From positions 372,001 to 436,000 of the forward strand of contig NZ_QMIL01000002.1 in the NCBI RefSeq assembly GCF_003316875.1: a stretch of DNA of 64,000 nt, written 5' to 3'. The position numbers and the translations under genes are program-made. Below are positions 26,976 to 37,869 of the stretch, in pieces. This DNA comes from Aliidiomarina celeris (GTDB lineage: Bacteria; Pseudomonadota; Gammaproteobacteria; Enterobacterales; Alteromonadaceae). The notes below the pieces were generated by a model. The model was not told where the DNA came from. It saw only the letters and a list, made by a program, of their open reading frames with translations, and searched no databases. Within the stretch, counting starts at the first letter, position 1. The number at the start of each line of letters is the position of its first letter.

Positions 26976-29312
26976 TTAACGTTTTTTCGCGTTTGCGAAC
27001 GCTTCTGCAAAAGCGTTCCCCATGGCGGCATTTCCGCTACCCGCAGGTGTGGAGGCCTTGCCACTTCCGCTACTACGCGTTTGACCTTTGCTTGCGCGGC
27101 CCGCCGATTTGCCTGTGCTTGGCTTTGCTGTCGAGGTCATTGTTGGCTGTGGAATTTCGTCGTTTAAACGCATGGTAAGGCTAATACGTTTGCGTTCGAG
27201 GTCTACTTCCAACACTTTCACTTTCACTATCTGACCGGCTTTCACCACTTCGTGTGGGTCGCTCACGAAGGTGTCGGCAAGGGCTGAAATATGCACCAGC
27301 CCGTCTTGGTGCACGCCAATGTCAACGAAAGCACCAAAGTTGGTCACATTGGTCACCACGCCTTCGAGTGTCATCGCTGGCTTTAGGTCTTTAAGCGTTT
27401 CAACGCCTTCTTTAAACTCTGCGGTTTTGAATTCTGGCCGAGGGTCACGGCCTGGCTTTTCCAATTCTTTTAAGATGTCGGTAACCGTGGGCAAACCAAA
27501 CTGGTTGTCGGTGTAGTCTTCCGGCTTTAAGCTGCGTAAAAAGTTCACGTCGCCAATCAGATCCGCAAGCGCTTTGTTGTGCTGCTTGGCGATACGTTCT
27601 ACCAAAGGGTAAGCCTCTGGGTGCACGGCTGAGCGGTCGAGCGGATGGTCGCTCGCCGCTACGCGCAAAAATCCTGCCGCTTGTTCGAAAGCTTTTGGCC
27701 CTAAACGAGGTACTTTTAAAAGCGCTTTGCGGTTTTTGAACGACCCTTCTAAGTCGCGTTGCAGTACAATATTTTGTGCTAAGTTTCGGTTTAAGCCGGC
27801 AACCCGCGCTAGCAATGGTGCCGACGCTGTGTTCAATTCTACCCCGACCGCGTTTACGCAGTCTTCAACCACTGCGTCGAGGCTGGTGGCGAGCATCGAC
27901 TGGCTGACATCGTGCTGATATTGACCCACGCCAATCGACTTCGGCTCAATCTTTACCAGCTCGGCAAGCGGGTCTTGCAACCGACGGGCAATAGAAACCG
28001 CGCCACGGAATGAAACGTCGAGGGCAGGGAACTCGTGGGCAGCGAGTTCCGAGGCTGAATACACAGACGCTCCGGCTTCGCTCACCATTATTTTTTGCAT
28101 TTTAAGTTCGGGTAAGGCTTTGAGTAATTCGCCGGCAAGTTTGTCGGTTTCGCGTGAAGCGGTGCCGTTGCCAATGGCGATTAACTCCACCTTATGCTGT
28201 TTGCACAGTGCCGCCAAAGAACGCAACGACTTGTCCCACTGGTTCTGCGGCTGATGCGGAAATACTGTAGTGTGGTTTAATAGCTTGCCGGTGGTGTCGA
28301 CCACCACAACTTTAACACCGGTTCGTAACCCTGGATCTAACCCCATGGTCGTTTTTGCGCCAGCCGGTGCGGCCATCAGTAAGTCCTTCAGATTCGTCGC
28401 AAATACGCCAATAGCACCTTGTTCGGCATGATCTCTAAGCTGCCCAAGCAGATCGGTTTCCATACGTGGCAGTATTTTAATACGCCAAGTCCATTGCACC
28501 GCTTGCTGGCGCCATTTGCCCACCGCTGATTCTGCAAGTGTAAGGCCAAAATGAGCAGTAATGCGGCCTTCGTAAGCGCCTGTGTTGTCGGGGTCGCCGT
28601 TAAGCTTCAATTGCAATACGCCTTCGTTACGGCCACGCAATAACGCTAACATGCGGTGCGAAGGTACTTTTTTCAACGGCTCTTGGTAGTCGAAATAGTC
28701 ACGGAACTTGGCGCCCTCGATTTCCTTGCCGGGCACCATGGCTGACTCCAAAATACCTTCTTGCCATAATTGCGAACGCACATGTTTAAGTAGTTGCGCG
28801 TCTTCGGCAAAGCGTTCCATAACAATAAAGCGCGCCCCCTCGAGTACCGCTTTTGTGTCCGCAAATCCGGCTTCCGCGTTTATATATTGCAGCGCTATGG
28901 CCTCTGGATCCGCAGCGTCATTGCTAAGCAGTTCATCGGCTAAGGGTTCAATACCCGCTTCAATCGCAATTTGCCCTTTGGTACGGCGTTTGGGCTTGTA
29001 AGGAAGGTAAAGGTCTTCAAGTTCGGTTTTCGACGTGCACTGCTCAATGGCCTGTTGTAATTCCGGGCTGAGCTTCTCTTGTTCGGCAATGCTTTTTAAA
29101 ATAACCGCACGGCGATCGTTTAGTTCGCGCAGGTACACTAGCCTTGTGGCTAAAGTACGCAGTTGGGTGTCGTCGAGACCGCCGGTTACTTCTTTGCGGT
29201 AGCGAGCGATAAAAGGCACCGTAGCACCTTCGTCGAGCAACTGAATGGTAGCGTCAACTTGGGCTTGGCGAACATTGAGTTCTTGCGCAATCATGTGCGA
29301 AACAGCAGACAT
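26976..29312 (-). CDS. tex: Tex-family transcription accessory, S1 RNA-binding protein
   Basis: This 778-residue protein has the Tex order: N-terminal helical region, YqgF/RNase H-like domain ([19 protein letters not shown]), helix-hairpin-helix (near [20 protein letters not shown]) and a C-terminal S1 domain ([26 protein letters not shown], about 650-720). A low-complexity Ser/Gly/Lys tail ends the protein. Tex binds nucleic acid and interacts with RNA polymerase in other bacteria. It is co-directional with the upstream GST gene, with 75 bases between. Confidence 0.97.
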   Translation of the reverse strand: MSAVSHMIAQELNVRQAQVDATIQLLDEGATVPFIARYRKEVTGGLDDTQLRTLATRLVYLRELNDRRAVILKSIAEQEKLSPELQQAIEQCTSKTELEDLYLPYKPKRRTKGQIAIEAGIEPLADELLSNDAADPEAIALQYINAEAGFADTKAVLEGARFIVMERFAEDAQLLKHVRSQLWQEGILESAMVPGKEIEGAKFRDYFDYQEPLKKVPSHRMLALLRGRNEGVLQLKLNGDPDNTGAYEGRITAHFGLTLAESAVGKWRQQAVQWTWRIKILPRMETDLLGQLRDHAEQGAIGVFATNLKDLLMAAPAGAKTTMGLDPGLRTGVKVVVVDTTGKLLNHTTVFPHQPQNQWDKSLRSLAALCKQHKVELIAIGNGTASRETDKLAGELLKALPELKMQKIMVSEAGASVYSASELAAHEFPALDVSFRGAVSIARRLQDPLAELVKIEPKSIGVGQYQHDVSQSMLATSLDAVVEDCVNAVGVELNTASAPLLARVAGLNRNLAQNIVLQRDLEGSFKNRKALLKVPRLGPKAFEQAAGFLRVAASDHPLDRSAVHPEAYPLVERIAKQHNKALADLIGDVNFLRSLKPEDYTDNQFGLPTVTDILKELEKPGRDPRPEFKTAEFKEGVETLKDLKPAMTLEGVVTNVTNFGAFVDIGVHQDGLVHISALADTFVSDPHEVVKAGQIVKVKVLEVDLERKRISLTMRLNDEIPQPTMTSTAKPSTGKSAGRASKGQTRSSGSGKASTPAGSGNAAMGNAFAEAFANAKKR

Positions 29313-29387
29313 ACAACTAAATTCCTATACGAGCTTGAACATGCGGGCGCTGTAGCCCGCAAAAACGGCCGCTATAGTACCGCAGAA

Positions 29388-30005
29388 TCAGGCTTTTGCC
29401 GACTCCCTTGCACTCACGCGCTCATACCATGCTTGTAAATGCTTCTGTTCTGGCTGAATTCTTACGTTTACGACGCGGGCAAAATCAACCGTGCAGAGGG
29501 CATTAATGTCGGCAGCAGTGAAGCGGCCAGCGGCAAGCCATTCTTTATGTTCAAGTTGCTTGTTCAGAAAATGGAAGAACTTTTCCACATTGGTTTTGCA
29601 CTCGTTGCCCCACGCTTCATTCGGCGTCATACGGTCTTTGAAGTATCCGCTTAAATGCTGAAAAGCCATGCCTGTTGGCAAGAAGAAATAGAACTCAAGC
29701 CAGCGCAGCCATTGTTCAATTTCTGCGCTTTCCTTTGGCGTGCTGCCCAACAGGTTGGGCCGGTCTGGGAAGCTTTCTTCGAGGTAGCGGCAAATCGCCA
29801 TGGTTTCCGCAATGCAGGTACCGTCGTCGAGCTCCAGCACCGGTACTTTTTTCATGGGATTTTTGGCGATGAACTCCGGGCTAAGGTTGTCGCCTTTTTG
29901 CAGGTCCATTTCAACACGTTCAACCTGATCAAGTAGCCCTTTCTCGGCTAAAAACATGCGCACTCGGCGCGGGTTTGGGGCAATTGCCATTTCGTAGAGT
30001 TTCAT
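29388..30005 (-). CDS. Glutathione S-transferase family protein
   Basis: This 205-residue protein has a thioredoxin-like N-terminal domain (about 1-80) with the glutathione-site motif KVPVLELDDGTCIAETMAICRYLE, including the cis-Pro and the Glu-Thr-Met pair, and an all-helical C-terminal domain. It probably conjugates or reduces electrophiles with glutathione in the cytosol. CAGGAG lies seven bases before the ATG. The class is uncertain, because the catalytic N-terminal residue is not clear. Confidence 0.9.
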   Translation of the reverse strand: MKLYEMAIAPNPRRVRMFLAEKGLLDQVERVEMDLQKGDNLSPEFIAKNPMKKVPVLELDDGTCIAETMAICRYLEESFPDRPNLLGSTPKESAEIEQWLRWLEFYFFLPTGMAFQHLSGYFKDRMTPNEAWGNECKTNVEKFFHFLNKQLEHKEWLAAGRFTAADINALCTVDFARVVNVRIQPEQKHLQAWYERVSARESAKA

Positions 30006-30043
30006 GTTGGCTCCTGTTCATTAGCCTAACGTTATTATTAGAG

Positions 30044-30073
30044 AAAAAAGCCGCGAGGTTTCCCGTCGCGGCT
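30044..30073 (-). terminator. Rho-independent terminator of the second S9 peptidase gene
   Basis: The stem pairs 30049-30056 with 30066-30073 (AGCCGCGA/TCGCGGCT, nine-base loop). On the minus strand it is followed by a run of Ts from the A-run at 30044-30049. It lies 24 bases after the stop of the peptidase gene. Confidence 0.8.
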
Positions 30074-30096
30074 GGTGTTCAAAAGTAACGTGTTAC

Positions 30097-32538
30097 TTAA
30101 TTGGCTTCAGATTCGGCATTTTTTACGAATTCGTCAAGCCATTCTACGGTTTCCCATAGCATGTGCAGTACCGACTCTCGAGCACGGTAACCGTGCGACT
30201 CGAGTGGTAACATGACCAAGCGGGTGGTGCCGCCCAATCCTTTCACCGCCTGATACAAACGTTCGCTCTGCATGGGGAAGGTGCCCGAGTTGTTGTCGTC
30301 AGTACCGTGAATCATCAGTAACGGCGTTTTAATTTGGTGTGCCGCAAAGAACGGTGACATGCGAATATATAAATCTGGGTCGTCCCATACGGTACGCTCT
30401 TCGCGCTGGAAGCCAAACGGCGTGAGGCTGCGGTTATACGCACCGCTGCGCGCAATACCTGCTTGGAATAAATTACTGTGCGCTAAAACGTTTGCGGTCA
30501 TAAAAGCGCCGTACGAGTGACCACCGAGGGCCACGCGGTTCGGGTCTGTTACGCCGCGGTCTGCACCCGCTTTAATCGCTGCTCTTGAATTCATCAACAA
30601 CTGCTCAATAAAGCTGTCATTAGGAAGCTCGTCGCCCATACCTACAATCGGCATAGTCGCATTGTCGAGCACTGCATAGCCCTGAGTGGCAAGGAATTGC
30701 GGGCGCCAATAGCTAATGCGGTTAAACTCGTAAGGAGAACCCGACACCTGAGCCGCTGCTGCATTGCTGCGGAACTCACGTGGGTAAGCCCAAATAATAG
30801 TGGGCAATGGGCCGTCGCGTTCGGCGTCATAGCCTGCAGGCAAAAATAGTGTCGCCGACATGGGGAGGCCGTCTTCACGCTCGTAATGAATTAACTCACG
30901 AGAAATATCGACCGTATGTGGCATCGGGTGTGGTGTGTTGGTCAGTGCTCGTAAGCTGTCGTTGTTCAGATCCCGAACAAAAAAGTCGGGAGGCGTGTTC
31001 ACGCCTTCTCTGCGCGTTAAGAACAGACCTTCAGCGGCATTGAGTGCAGTTTGTGGCACTTCGTAATAAGGTGCTTCTGAACGCCATAACCGTTCGGTAT
31101 CGCCCGTTGCTAATTCACGGCGGTCGATAAACGGCCGTTCACCTTCGTCAGACGCTCCCGCGCCCGTTAAAAGAATATGGCCGTTGTTCACCAACAATAC
31201 TGAGCGCCCTTCTTCATTGCGGGTCATCAGTGGTGAACCTGGGTCGTTGTAGCGGTCTTCCCAAGAGCGCTCCCACATGAGTACTGGGCTTTTCTTTCCA
31301 CTTGGATCAACTTGCCAGAGCTTTTCAGTACGGTCACTCCACATGCGCTCATATACCAGAGCGAGTTCTTCGTTGGCGGCGACTAGGCCCGCATAACGCA
31401 TGCTTAGGTCAACCAGCTTTTGCGGCTCGGCACGGAAAGGTGCGGCGAGTTGAAACACGGAGTCGCGAACTTCAGCTGCTTGGCGTGGGTCACCACCGTC
31501 TTGCGCTTCAGTCCACACTAAGGTCGCGTCTGCGTCGCTCCGCCAGCTAATGCTGCGGCGCGTGTCGACAACAGCATCAAAGGCAATGGGTAAGTTGTCG
31601 GCGAGCGGTTGCTCTACTACCCGGAATACCTGCTCACCCTTGCTGTTCAATACGTCGGTGGTGCGCGCAAAGCGGAACAGCGGTACAGAGTATGAATAAG
31701 GACGCTGTAAATAGGTTACCAGCATGTAGTCGCTGTCTGGCGACAGGCTAACATCGGAATAGACGGCGGTATCAGCAACCACCGTTGTACGACCGCGACG
31801 ATTCACGCGTACAATTTCACTGCTAAAATAGTGGTCGAACAGCTTTTCGTCGTGTTCATTTTGCAGCAGGTCTTGATACGTGCGCGCAGGGGCAGTACGG
31901 CCGCGGCTCTCAGTTACAATAGGGCCTACGGGAACTCGTGGCTTTGCCGGCTCAGCGCCCCGGTTTTTCGGTACCGCAAGCAAATAAACAGTTTCGTTGT
32001 CTGCCGCCCATTGAATTGGGTTACCCCATACCGCATTGGCTTTGAGGTTACTCCAACGCTCTGCTCGGCCGCGGTCCATGTCTACGCGCCAAAGTTGTGC
32101 TTCTGTTTCTTCGAGCTGAATGAAGGCTAAATATTTGCCATCGCTCGACCAGCTTGGATAAATAGCCCGCAAATTACGCGGCAAACCACGAATGCTTTGG
32201 GCTTCACCACTGGCAATATCAATAAACGATAGTGCATTCATAAACCGCGCTTGGCTTATGGAATTGTTGTCTGGATTAATACGGCGACCGGCCAAACGAT
32301 GCTCTGGCGCGGCAAGGTCGGCTATTGAAGGCAGTGCAGGGTAGCCCGCAACCAGCAGAATTTTTCCGCCAGGTGCAACAGCTGCTGCCGGGGCGGGCGC
32401 TGCATCGACAATATCAATAATTTCTTGGGCCGGCTCCTGATAACCAATGTCAACTTGGTTGGCGGTTACCGGCGTAACCAGTAGCAGAGCAGCAGTAAAA
32501 ATACTGCCAAGCCCTGTTCTCATTAAAACAGATTTCAC
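30097..32538 (-). CDS. Exported S9 family prolyl oligopeptidase-like peptidase (large)
   Basis: This 813-residue protein has a signal peptide (about 1-28, ending VTAN), a long N-terminal beta-propeller and a C-terminal hydrolase domain. The triad is Ser675 (GGHSYGAF), Asp748 (HGTDDNN) and His782 (ESHGYRARES). It resembles the glutamyl-endopeptidase-like S9 proteins. I chose the GTG at 32538, which has AAAGGAG seven bases upstream and gives an intact signal peptide. It diverges from greB and has its own terminator. Confidence 0.9.
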   Translation of the reverse strand: MKSVLMRTGLGSIFTAALLLVTPVTANQVDIGYQEPAQEIIDIVDAAPAPAAAVAPGGKILLVAGYPALPSIADLAAPEHRLAGRRINPDNNSISQARFMNALSFIDIASGEAQSIRGLPRNLRAIYPSWSSDGKYLAFIQLEETEAQLWRVDMDRGRAERWSNLKANAVWGNPIQWAADNETVYLLAVPKNRGAEPAKPRVPVGPIVTESRGRTAPARTYQDLLQNEHDEKLFDHYFSSEIVRVNRRGRTTVVADTAVYSDVSLSPDSDYMLVTYLQRPYSYSVPLFRFARTTDVLNSKGEQVFRVVEQPLADNLPIAFDAVVDTRRSISWRSDADATLVWTEAQDGGDPRQAAEVRDSVFQLAAPFRAEPQKLVDLSMRYAGLVAANEELALVYERMWSDRTEKLWQVDPSGKKSPVLMWERSWEDRYNDPGSPLMTRNEEGRSVLLVNNGHILLTGAGASDEGERPFIDRRELATGDTERLWRSEAPYYEVPQTALNAAEGLFLTRREGVNTPPDFFVRDLNNDSLRALTNTPHPMPHTVDISRELIHYEREDGLPMSATLFLPAGYDAERDGPLPTIIWAYPREFRSNAAAAQVSGSPYEFNRISYWRPQFLATQGYAVLDNATMPIVGMGDELPNDSFIEQLLMNSRAAIKAGADRGVTDPNRVALGGHSYGAFMTANVLAHSNLFQAGIARSGAYNRSLTPFGFQREERTVWDDPDLYIRMSPFFAAHQIKTPLLMIHGTDDNNSGTFPMQSERLYQAVKGLGGTTRLVMLPLESHGYRARESVLHMLWETVEWLDEFVKNAESEAN

Positions 32539-32696
32539 AATACAGCTCCTTTTGTTGGCGCTTACCGATTGAGTTTCGTAAACTCCTATCCAACCGCGAA
32601 TAGGCAAAAATAGCGAGCGAAATGAGATAACTGGCAGGTCGATAAAGACCAACATAAGCCCGCATGTATTCACCTTTATCTATAAAACAGGTTGTT

Positions 32697-33179
32697 ATGG
32701 CAAAAACCCAGCTTATTACCCGTGAAGGCTACGAAAAACTGCAAAAAGAACTCGACCATTTATGGCGCACAGAGCGCCCTGAGGTGACCAAAAAAGTAGC
32801 TTGGGCAGCGAGCCTCGGCGACCGCAGCGAGAATGCCGACTATAAATACAACAAGCAGTTACTGCGGCAAATTGACCGACGCGTGCGGTTCTTGCGTAAG
32901 TGCTTAGAAGAGCTGCAAATAGTCGACTATTCTGTGCAACAAGAAGGCAAGGTGTTTTTCGGCGCTTGGGTGGAAATTGAAGACGTTGAGGGCGTACGAA
33001 AACGCTTTCGTATTGTTGGCCCGGAAGAAATTTATGGCCGCAATGACTATGTGTCAATCGACGCTCCCATGGCGCGTGCATTGTTAAAAAAAGAAGAAGG
33101 CGACGAGATAACAGTACGCCTGCCGCAAGGCGGCACCAAGCACTGGTACATTGAGCGTATTGAGTACGTTCGCGCGTAA
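32697..33179 (+). CDS. greB: Transcription elongation factor GreB
   Basis: This 160-residue GreA/GreB-family factor rescues backtracked RNA polymerase by stimulating transcript cleavage. The N-terminal coiled coil carries the acidic tip, LGDRSENADYKYNKQLLRQIDRR, and the C-terminal FKBP-like domain ends with ITVRLPQGGTKHWYIERIEY. Several features (RFLRKCLEELQIVD, the basic patch, length) place it with GreB rather than GreA. The start is the ATG at 32697. As in E. coli, it lies near ompR-envZ. Confidence 0.96.
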   Translation: MAKTQLITREGYEKLQKELDHLWRTERPEVTKKVAWAASLGDRSENADYKYNKQLLRQIDRRVRFLRKCLEELQIVDYSVQQEGKVFFGAWVEIEDVEGVRKRFRIVGPEEIYGRNDYVSIDAPMARALLKKEEGDEITVRLPQGGTKHWYIERIEYVRA

Positions 33180-33306
33180 TCCAAGCATTGGGCGTAATTT
33201 CCGCGCGCTTAGTCGCAGCAATGGGGCGCTTAAGCAATCCAAAAAATTGTACATTTACTATACTGTAGGGAGGCAATTGTATGCCTGAATCGTTTGGAGG
33301 TATGTC

Positions 33307-33537
33307 ATGTTTAAGTTATTCATGCTTTCAGCGGTTGCCCTCACCCTCATGGGATGTGCAAGCACAGGAAGTCGAACAGCAACCACTGAAATTGATTGGG
33401 AACAAGTTGAGGCAATTGAGCGCGCGAGCCGAAAGAGCCAAATGGCCACTCGCGTTATTTGGATTAATCCGCCACGCAAACAAACCACCAGTGTCGCCGA
33501 ATTATTGGAAGACGACGGGGTTGGTAATAATCCGTAA
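33307..33537 (+). CDS. Small predicted lipoprotein
   Basis: This 76-residue protein has a lipoprotein signal with lipobox LMGC, so Cys17 would be acylated. The short mature part (ASTGSRTATTEIDWEQVEAIERASRKSQ, then VIWINPPRKQ) shows no domain I recognise. TGGAGG lies upstream of the ATG at suitable distance. It sits between greB and ompR in the same direction, with 127 and 92 bases on either side, so it may be its own unit. Confidence 0.78.
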   Translation: MFKLFMLSAVALTLMGCASTGSRTATTEIDWEQVEAIERASRKSQMATRVIWINPPRKQTTSVAELLEDDGVGNNP

Positions 33538-33629
33538 CAAAAGAAACCCCTGTTGCAAGGCGAAATCGTTGGCATTGTAACGGGGGCGTTTTACACTGTT
33601 CTTAATGTAACTGGAATGGTGTACCCGCA

Positions 33630-34355
33630 ATGACAAAAACAGCGAGTCGAATTTTGGTAGTGGACGACGACGTTCGACTACGAGCGTTGCTTGAGCGCTA
33701 TCTCACCGAGCAAGGGTTTCTTGTCCGCACAGCGGCCGACAGCGAACAAATGAACCGCTTGTTGGTGCGTGAAACTTTTCACTTGATGGTGTTAGACCTC
33801 ATGCTGCCGGGCGAGGACGGTATTTCTATTTGCAAACGCTTACGCGGCAAAGAGAACGCTATCCCTATTATTATGCTGACCGCAAAAGGCGACGAAGTAG
33901 ACCGTATTATTGGCTTAGAAGTAGGAGCCGACGATTACATGCCCAAGCCTTTTAACCCGCGCGAGTTGCTAGCCCGCATTAAAGCGGTATTAAGGCGGCA
34001 GTCGCAAGAAGCGCCGGGCGCACCGTCAGCGCAAGATAAAGTGGTGAAGTTTGGTGAGTTTTGGTTCAACATGGGCACCCGCGAATTCCAGCGCGGCGAC
34101 CAACCCATTACCCTTACCAGCGGAGAGTTTGCGGTGTTAAAGGCGCTTGTGAGCCACCCGCGCGAGCCCTTGTCGCGCGACAAACTTATGCACCTTGCTC
34201 GGGGCCGAGATTACAGTGCCATGGAGCGCAGCATCGACGTTCAAGTGTCGCGCTTACGGCGCATGATTGAAGCCGATCCAGCCAATCCACGCTATCTGCA
34301 AACGGTTTGGGGCTTAGGCTACGTATTTGTGCCTGACGGTTCAGTGCGCGACTAA
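33630..34355 (+). CDS. ompR: Osmolarity response regulator OmpR
   Basis: This 241-residue response regulator has a receiver domain (about 8-120) and a C-terminal winged-helix DNA-binding domain (about 140-235). The phospho-acceptor is Asp56, with the acidic pair Asp12/Asp13 and Lys106 in [13 protein letters not shown]. The C-terminal [34 protein letters not shown] matches OmpR closely. It is followed 2 bases later by envZ. It would control porin and envelope genes in response to osmolarity. Confidence 0.96.
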   Translation: MTKTASRILVVDDDVRLRALLERYLTEQGFLVRTAADSEQMNRLLVRETFHLMVLDLMLPGEDGISICKRLRGKENAIPIIMLTAKGDEVDRIIGLEVGADDYMPKPFNPRELLARIKAVLRRQSQEAPGAPSAQDKVVKFGEFWFNMGTREFQRGDQPITLTSGEFAVLKALVSHPREPLSRDKLMHLARGRDYSAMERSIDVQVSRLRRMIEADPANPRYLQTVWGLGYVFVPDGSVRD

Positions 34356-34357
34356 CG

Positions 34358-35665
34358 ATGAGGTTTGCGCCCCGTACCGCCTTTGCTCGAACCATAGCGT
34401 TAATTGCCTTTATTTTGGTCATTAACCAAGTGGTGTCGTACTTGCTGATCACCATGTACGTGGTAAAGCCCACGGTGGAACAACTCAGCTTCCTTGTTGC
34501 GCGACAAGTACAAGCGCACCAAATTATTGCCGAACAGCGCCTGCTGCCTCGTTTACGTTATCGGTACCAGGAAATTTCGGGTATTGAAATTATGAACGAC
34601 GGCGAAGCGCGCGACAAAGGCGTGGAAGCGGCAACGCCTTATGCTTTTTTGTCGTCGGAAATTAGTTCGCTTTTGCAAACGCAAACCCAAGTTCGTGTCA
34701 GCCAATCTGGGCAAATTTATATTTGGATTTACGTAGAGCAAGAAGGGCTTTGGTATCGGGTGCCGATGAGCGGCCTCGACGAACGACAATTTTCGCCCTT
34801 GCTGTTCTATTTAATTCTTATTGGTGGGCTGAGTGTGTTGGGTGGCGCTTGGTTTGCACGTTGGCTAAACCGACCATTGCGGCGTTTACAACATGCCGCG
34901 CTGGACATTGGCCGTGGCATTTATCATGAACCCTTGCCTGAGGGTGGCGTGAGTGAAATTATGAACGTTACTCGAGCGTTCAACCGCATGTCGCGTGGCA
35001 TACAGCAGCTGGAAGCCGACCGTTCTTTGCTGCTTGCGGGCATTTCTCATGATTTAAGAACACCGCTCACCCGAATTCGGCTGGCAGCGGAAATGATGCA
35101 AAACAAAGAAGACTTGCTGTGTGAAGGTATTATTCAAGACATTGACGACATGAACTCGATTATCGACCAATTTGTGGATTTTGTGCGTTCGCCTGATTTA
35201 ACCGACTTTGAATGGAAGAATATCAACACCCTCATTCACGATCTCGTGCTTACCAACGAATATACCGAAGACGACCGCCTACAATTGGTGTTAAGCGACA
35301 AATTGCCGCCGGTATACATGCAACCCACCGCCATGAAACGTGTGCTCACAAATTTAATTGTAAATGCTCGTAAGTACGGCGCTGCGCCTATTCAAGTGAG
35401 CACCGGCCTGTTAAATCGTGGCAAAGGCGTATGGTTTGAGGTGCGTGACTCCGGCGCTGGTATTCCAGAGCATAAATTGGAAGACATGTTTAAACCCTTT
35501 ACCCAAGGTGATGTAGCGCGCGGCGGCGAAGGTTCCGGTTTGGGCTTAGCCATTGTGAAGCGCTTTGTTGATCAACACCAAGGTTTAATTGAAGCGAAAA
35601 ACCACCCTGAGGGTGGCTTTTCGGTTCGTGTGAAGTTGCCGGTTGAGCGCAAACGCGTCGGCTAG
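34358..35665 (+). CDS. envZ: Sensor histidine kinase EnvZ
   Basis: This 435-residue inner-membrane sensor has two transmembrane helices (about 12-34 and 148-166) around a periplasmic region, a HAMP domain (about 167-222), the phospho-acceptor His231 in the H-box [14 protein letters not shown], and a C-terminal ATPase domain with the N box (NLIVNARKY) and G boxes ([15 protein letters not shown]). It phosphorylates and dephosphorylates OmpR. Its stop codon overlaps the convergent sthA stop in the palindrome CTAG. Confidence 0.96.
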   Translation: MRFAPRTAFARTIALIAFILVINQVVSYLLITMYVVKPTVEQLSFLVARQVQAHQIIAEQRLLPRLRYRYQEISGIEIMNDGEARDKGVEAATPYAFLSSEISSLLQTQTQVRVSQSGQIYIWIYVEQEGLWYRVPMSGLDERQFSPLLFYLILIGGLSVLGGAWFARWLNRPLRRLQHAALDIGRGIYHEPLPEGGVSEIMNVTRAFNRMSRGIQQLEADRSLLLAGISHDLRTPLTRIRLAAEMMQNKEDLLCEGIIQDIDDMNSIIDQFVDFVRSPDLTDFEWKNINTLIHDLVLTNEYTEDDRLQLVLSDKLPPVYMQPTAMKRVLTNLIVNARKYGAAPIQVSTGLLNRGKGVWFEVRDSGAGIPEHKLEDMFKPFTQGDVARGGEGSGLGLAIVKRFVDQHQGLIEAKNHPEGGFSVRVKLPVERKRVG

Positions 35666-37089
35666 TCGCTCGGCGCAACCCGATTCAGGCCGTTTAGCGC
35701 AGCCACACGGTACGCCTCAGCCATAGTAGGGTAATTGAACGTGGTGTTAATAAAGTAGTGAATAGAATTGCCGCCATTTTTTTGTTCCATAATGGCCTGC
35801 CCAATGTGAATAATTTCAGACGCCCGCTCACCAAAGCAGTGAATGCCGAGAATTTCTTTGGTTTCGCGATGGAAAATAAGCTTTAAGCTGCCCACATGGC
35901 TGTCGGCAATTTGAGCGCGGGCCAAATGTTTGAATTGTGCGCGCCCCACTTCGTAGGGAATACCTTCGCTGGTAAGTTGCTCCTCAGTGGCGCCCACGGA
36001 ACTAATTTCCGGAATGGTATAAATGCCCGTAGGTATATCGGAAATAAGTTTACTTTCACAGGCTCCGTCGAGCACCGCTGTGGCCGCAATGCGGCCTTGA
36101 TCATAGGCTGCACTGGCTAAACTTGGGTAGCCTATGATGTCGCCAACGGCATAAATGTTTTCAACCTCGGTGCGGTAATTCGCGTCGACTTCAAGCTGAC
36201 CTCGATAATTAGCTTTCAGATTCACAGCATCGATATTGAGGTGTTCTATATTACCCGAGCGCCCGTTGGCGTAAAGTAAACAGTCCGCAAACATGCGCTT
36301 ACCAGATTCGGTGGTAAGCACTACACCGTCTTCGCGGCCTTCAATGCTTTTAAATTCCTCGCCATGACGAATCACCACGCCGCTATTGCGTAAGTGGTAG
36401 CTAAGGGCGTCGGAAATTTCGGTGTCGAGAAAAGAGAGCAGCCGGTCGCGGTTGTTGATGAGATCAACCTTTACCCCCAAGCCTCTAAAGATACTGGCAT
36501 ATTCGCAACCAATAACGCCAGCACCTACAATGAGAATGGAACGAGGATCATGTTTTAACTGCAGTACCGTGTCGGAGTCGTAAATTCGTGGATGACTAAA
36601 ATCGACATGAGGCGGCCGGTAGGGTCTTGACCCGGTTGCTAACACGACATTCTGGGTTTTGATGTGCTCAATGGAGCCGTCTGGCTTGGCAATTTCTAAC
36701 AAATGAGCGTTTACAAATGCTGCTTTTCCGTGAATAACGGTGACGTCGTTGCGAACATAAAATGAGCTGCGTAACGACACCTGTTTGCGAATAACTCCCT
36801 CGGCATGGCGAAGAATTTCGGAAAAGGTAAGTTTTAGCGCTACTTGGTCTTGTTTAAAGAGCGGGCTAGAGTTGTACTCAATTAAACGGCTTACTGAATG
36901 GCGTAGCGCTTTTGACGGAATAGTACCCCAGTGCGTGCAACCACCCCCCAAGCGCGGGTAGGCTTCAACAATGGCCACATTCATGCCGCGTTTAGCCAAC
37001 ATCATAGCAGCACCTTCACCCGCGGGACCGGAACCGATCACAACGGTATGAAACTCAGCGGCAATTTTCGGGCTTTTTGCTGCGGCCAT
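35662..37089 (-). CDS. sthA: Soluble pyridine nucleotide transhydrogenase
   Basis: This 475-residue FAD-dependent flavoprotein moves hydride from NADPH to NAD+. The FAD motif [11 protein letters not shown] is near residue 19, and the NAD(P) motif [13 protein letters not shown] is near residue 183. The redox site reads [17 protein letters not shown], with a single Cys in place of the CxxxxC of dihydrolipoamide dehydrogenase, which identifies SthA. The family regulates the NADPH/NADH ratio in the cytosol. It converges on envZ and is followed by yrfG in its upstream neighbourhood. Confidence 0.97.
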   Translation of the reverse strand: MAAAKSPKIAAEFHTVVIGSGPAGEGAAMMLAKRGMNVAIVEAYPRLGGGCTHWGTIPSKALRHSVSRLIEYNSSPLFKQDQVALKLTFSEILRHAEGVIRKQVSLRSSFYVRNDVTVIHGKAAFVNAHLLEIAKPDGSIEHIKTQNVVLATGSRPYRPPHVDFSHPRIYDSDTVLQLKHDPRSILIVGAGVIGCEYASIFRGLGVKVDLINNRDRLLSFLDTEISDALSYHLRNSGVVIRHGEEFKSIEGREDGVVLTTESGKRMFADCLLYANGRSGNIEHLNIDAVNLKANYRGQLEVDANYRTEVENIYAVGDIIGYPSLASAAYDQGRIAATAVLDGACESKLISDIPTGIYTIPEISSVGATEEQLTSEGIPYEVGRAQFKHLARAQIADSHVGSLKLIFHRETKEILGIHCFGERASEIIHIGQAIMEQKNGGNSIHYFINTTFNYPTMAEAYRVAALNGLNRVAPSD

Positions 37090-37141
37090 AAGATTTTCCT
37101 TATTCAGTAAAATAAACGGTGTTTAACGCAACGGCTAATCG

Positions 37142-37804
37142 TCAGAGCTCTGTAAGCGCCGGCAGTTCGGAAAATAGATCCACGCTTGCATGCGTTACAA
37201 AGACCTTTTCCGCTTGTTGGCTGTCTGGTGTACGGATGCCTAAAGTATAGCGAATTCCAAAACGCTCGGCACTGTCGAGAATATGCTCACCGTCGTCGAC
37301 AAATAAGGTGCGCGCGGGGTCAAAGGAAAGGCGCTGCTGCAGCCCTTGCCAAAGTTCTTGGAATTCTTTGCAATAACCAAATTCATGAGTGGAAAATTGC
37401 AGTGGGCAGCGCTGAGCCAAATCGGTGTGTTGGTTTTTTAATGCTAAGGCGTCAGGGTGGGCATTGGTAACGAGTGCCACCTGCTTGCCCGCGCTACGCA
37501 AAGATTCTAAAAAATGGGGTGCGTCGGCACGATACTTGATCTTGTTTACAGAGCGCGCCTTTAATTGCCGAATCGGCAAGCCTAGAGTGCGTTCCCAATA
37601 GTCGAGGCTGTACCAGTTTAAAGTGCCCGCCACTTCGGCAAACTTCTGATTAATTTGATCTTTTGCTTCTGCTAGGGGCAGGTTATGCTGTACGGCAAAG
37701 CATTCTGGCAAGTAATTGAGCCAAAAATGATTGTCGTAATGCAAGTCAAGTAAGGTTCCGTCCATGTCTAAAAGCACGGTGTCGATGGAATTCCAATTCA
37801 GCAT
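37142..37804 (-). CDS. yrfG: GMP/IMP nucleotidase YrfG (HAD family)
   Basis: This 220-residue haloacid dehalogenase-like phosphatase has motif I DMDGTLLD (nucleophile Asp14), motif II VTNAHP, and motif IV LFVDDGEHILDSA. The N-terminal sequence SIDTVLLDMDGTLLDLHYDN matches E. coli YrfG, which dephosphorylates GMP and IMP. It diverges from nudE across 65 bases, exactly the E. coli pairing. Confidence 0.93.
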   Translation of the reverse strand: MLNWNSIDTVLLDMDGTLLDLHYDNHFWLNYLPECFAVQHNLPLAEAKDQINQKFAEVAGTLNWYSLDYWERTLGLPIRQLKARSVNKIKYRADAPHFLESLRSAGKQVALVTNAHPDALALKNQHTDLAQRCPLQFSTHEFGYCKEFQELWQGLQQRLSFDPARTLFVDDGEHILDSAERFGIRYTLGIRTPDSQQAEKVFVTHASVDLFSELPALTEL

Positions 37805-37869
37805 GGGGTTTTCTCGCCCTTTATTTATGTGTATGTTTACACTGTCAACCGAGTAGAAGCAGAAGTATT

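Noticed and set aside
29342-29361. Hairpin TGCGGGC/GCCCGCA between the GST gene and tex, considered as a terminator
   Set aside because: On the minus strand the T-run comes before the stem, not after it. The GST and tex genes run in the same direction, so read-through is likely.
33538-33629. A weak stem (CCCC-GTT/AACGGGG, then CGTTTT) as a terminator before ompR
   Set aside because: The arms pair only with a bulge, the loop is long and the T-run is four bases. Too weak to call.
35662-37089. Dihydrolipoamide dehydrogenase as an alternative for the flavoprotein
   Set aside because: The redox site has one Cys (GGGCTHWGT) where LpdA has CxxxxC, and no dehydrogenase complex genes are near.
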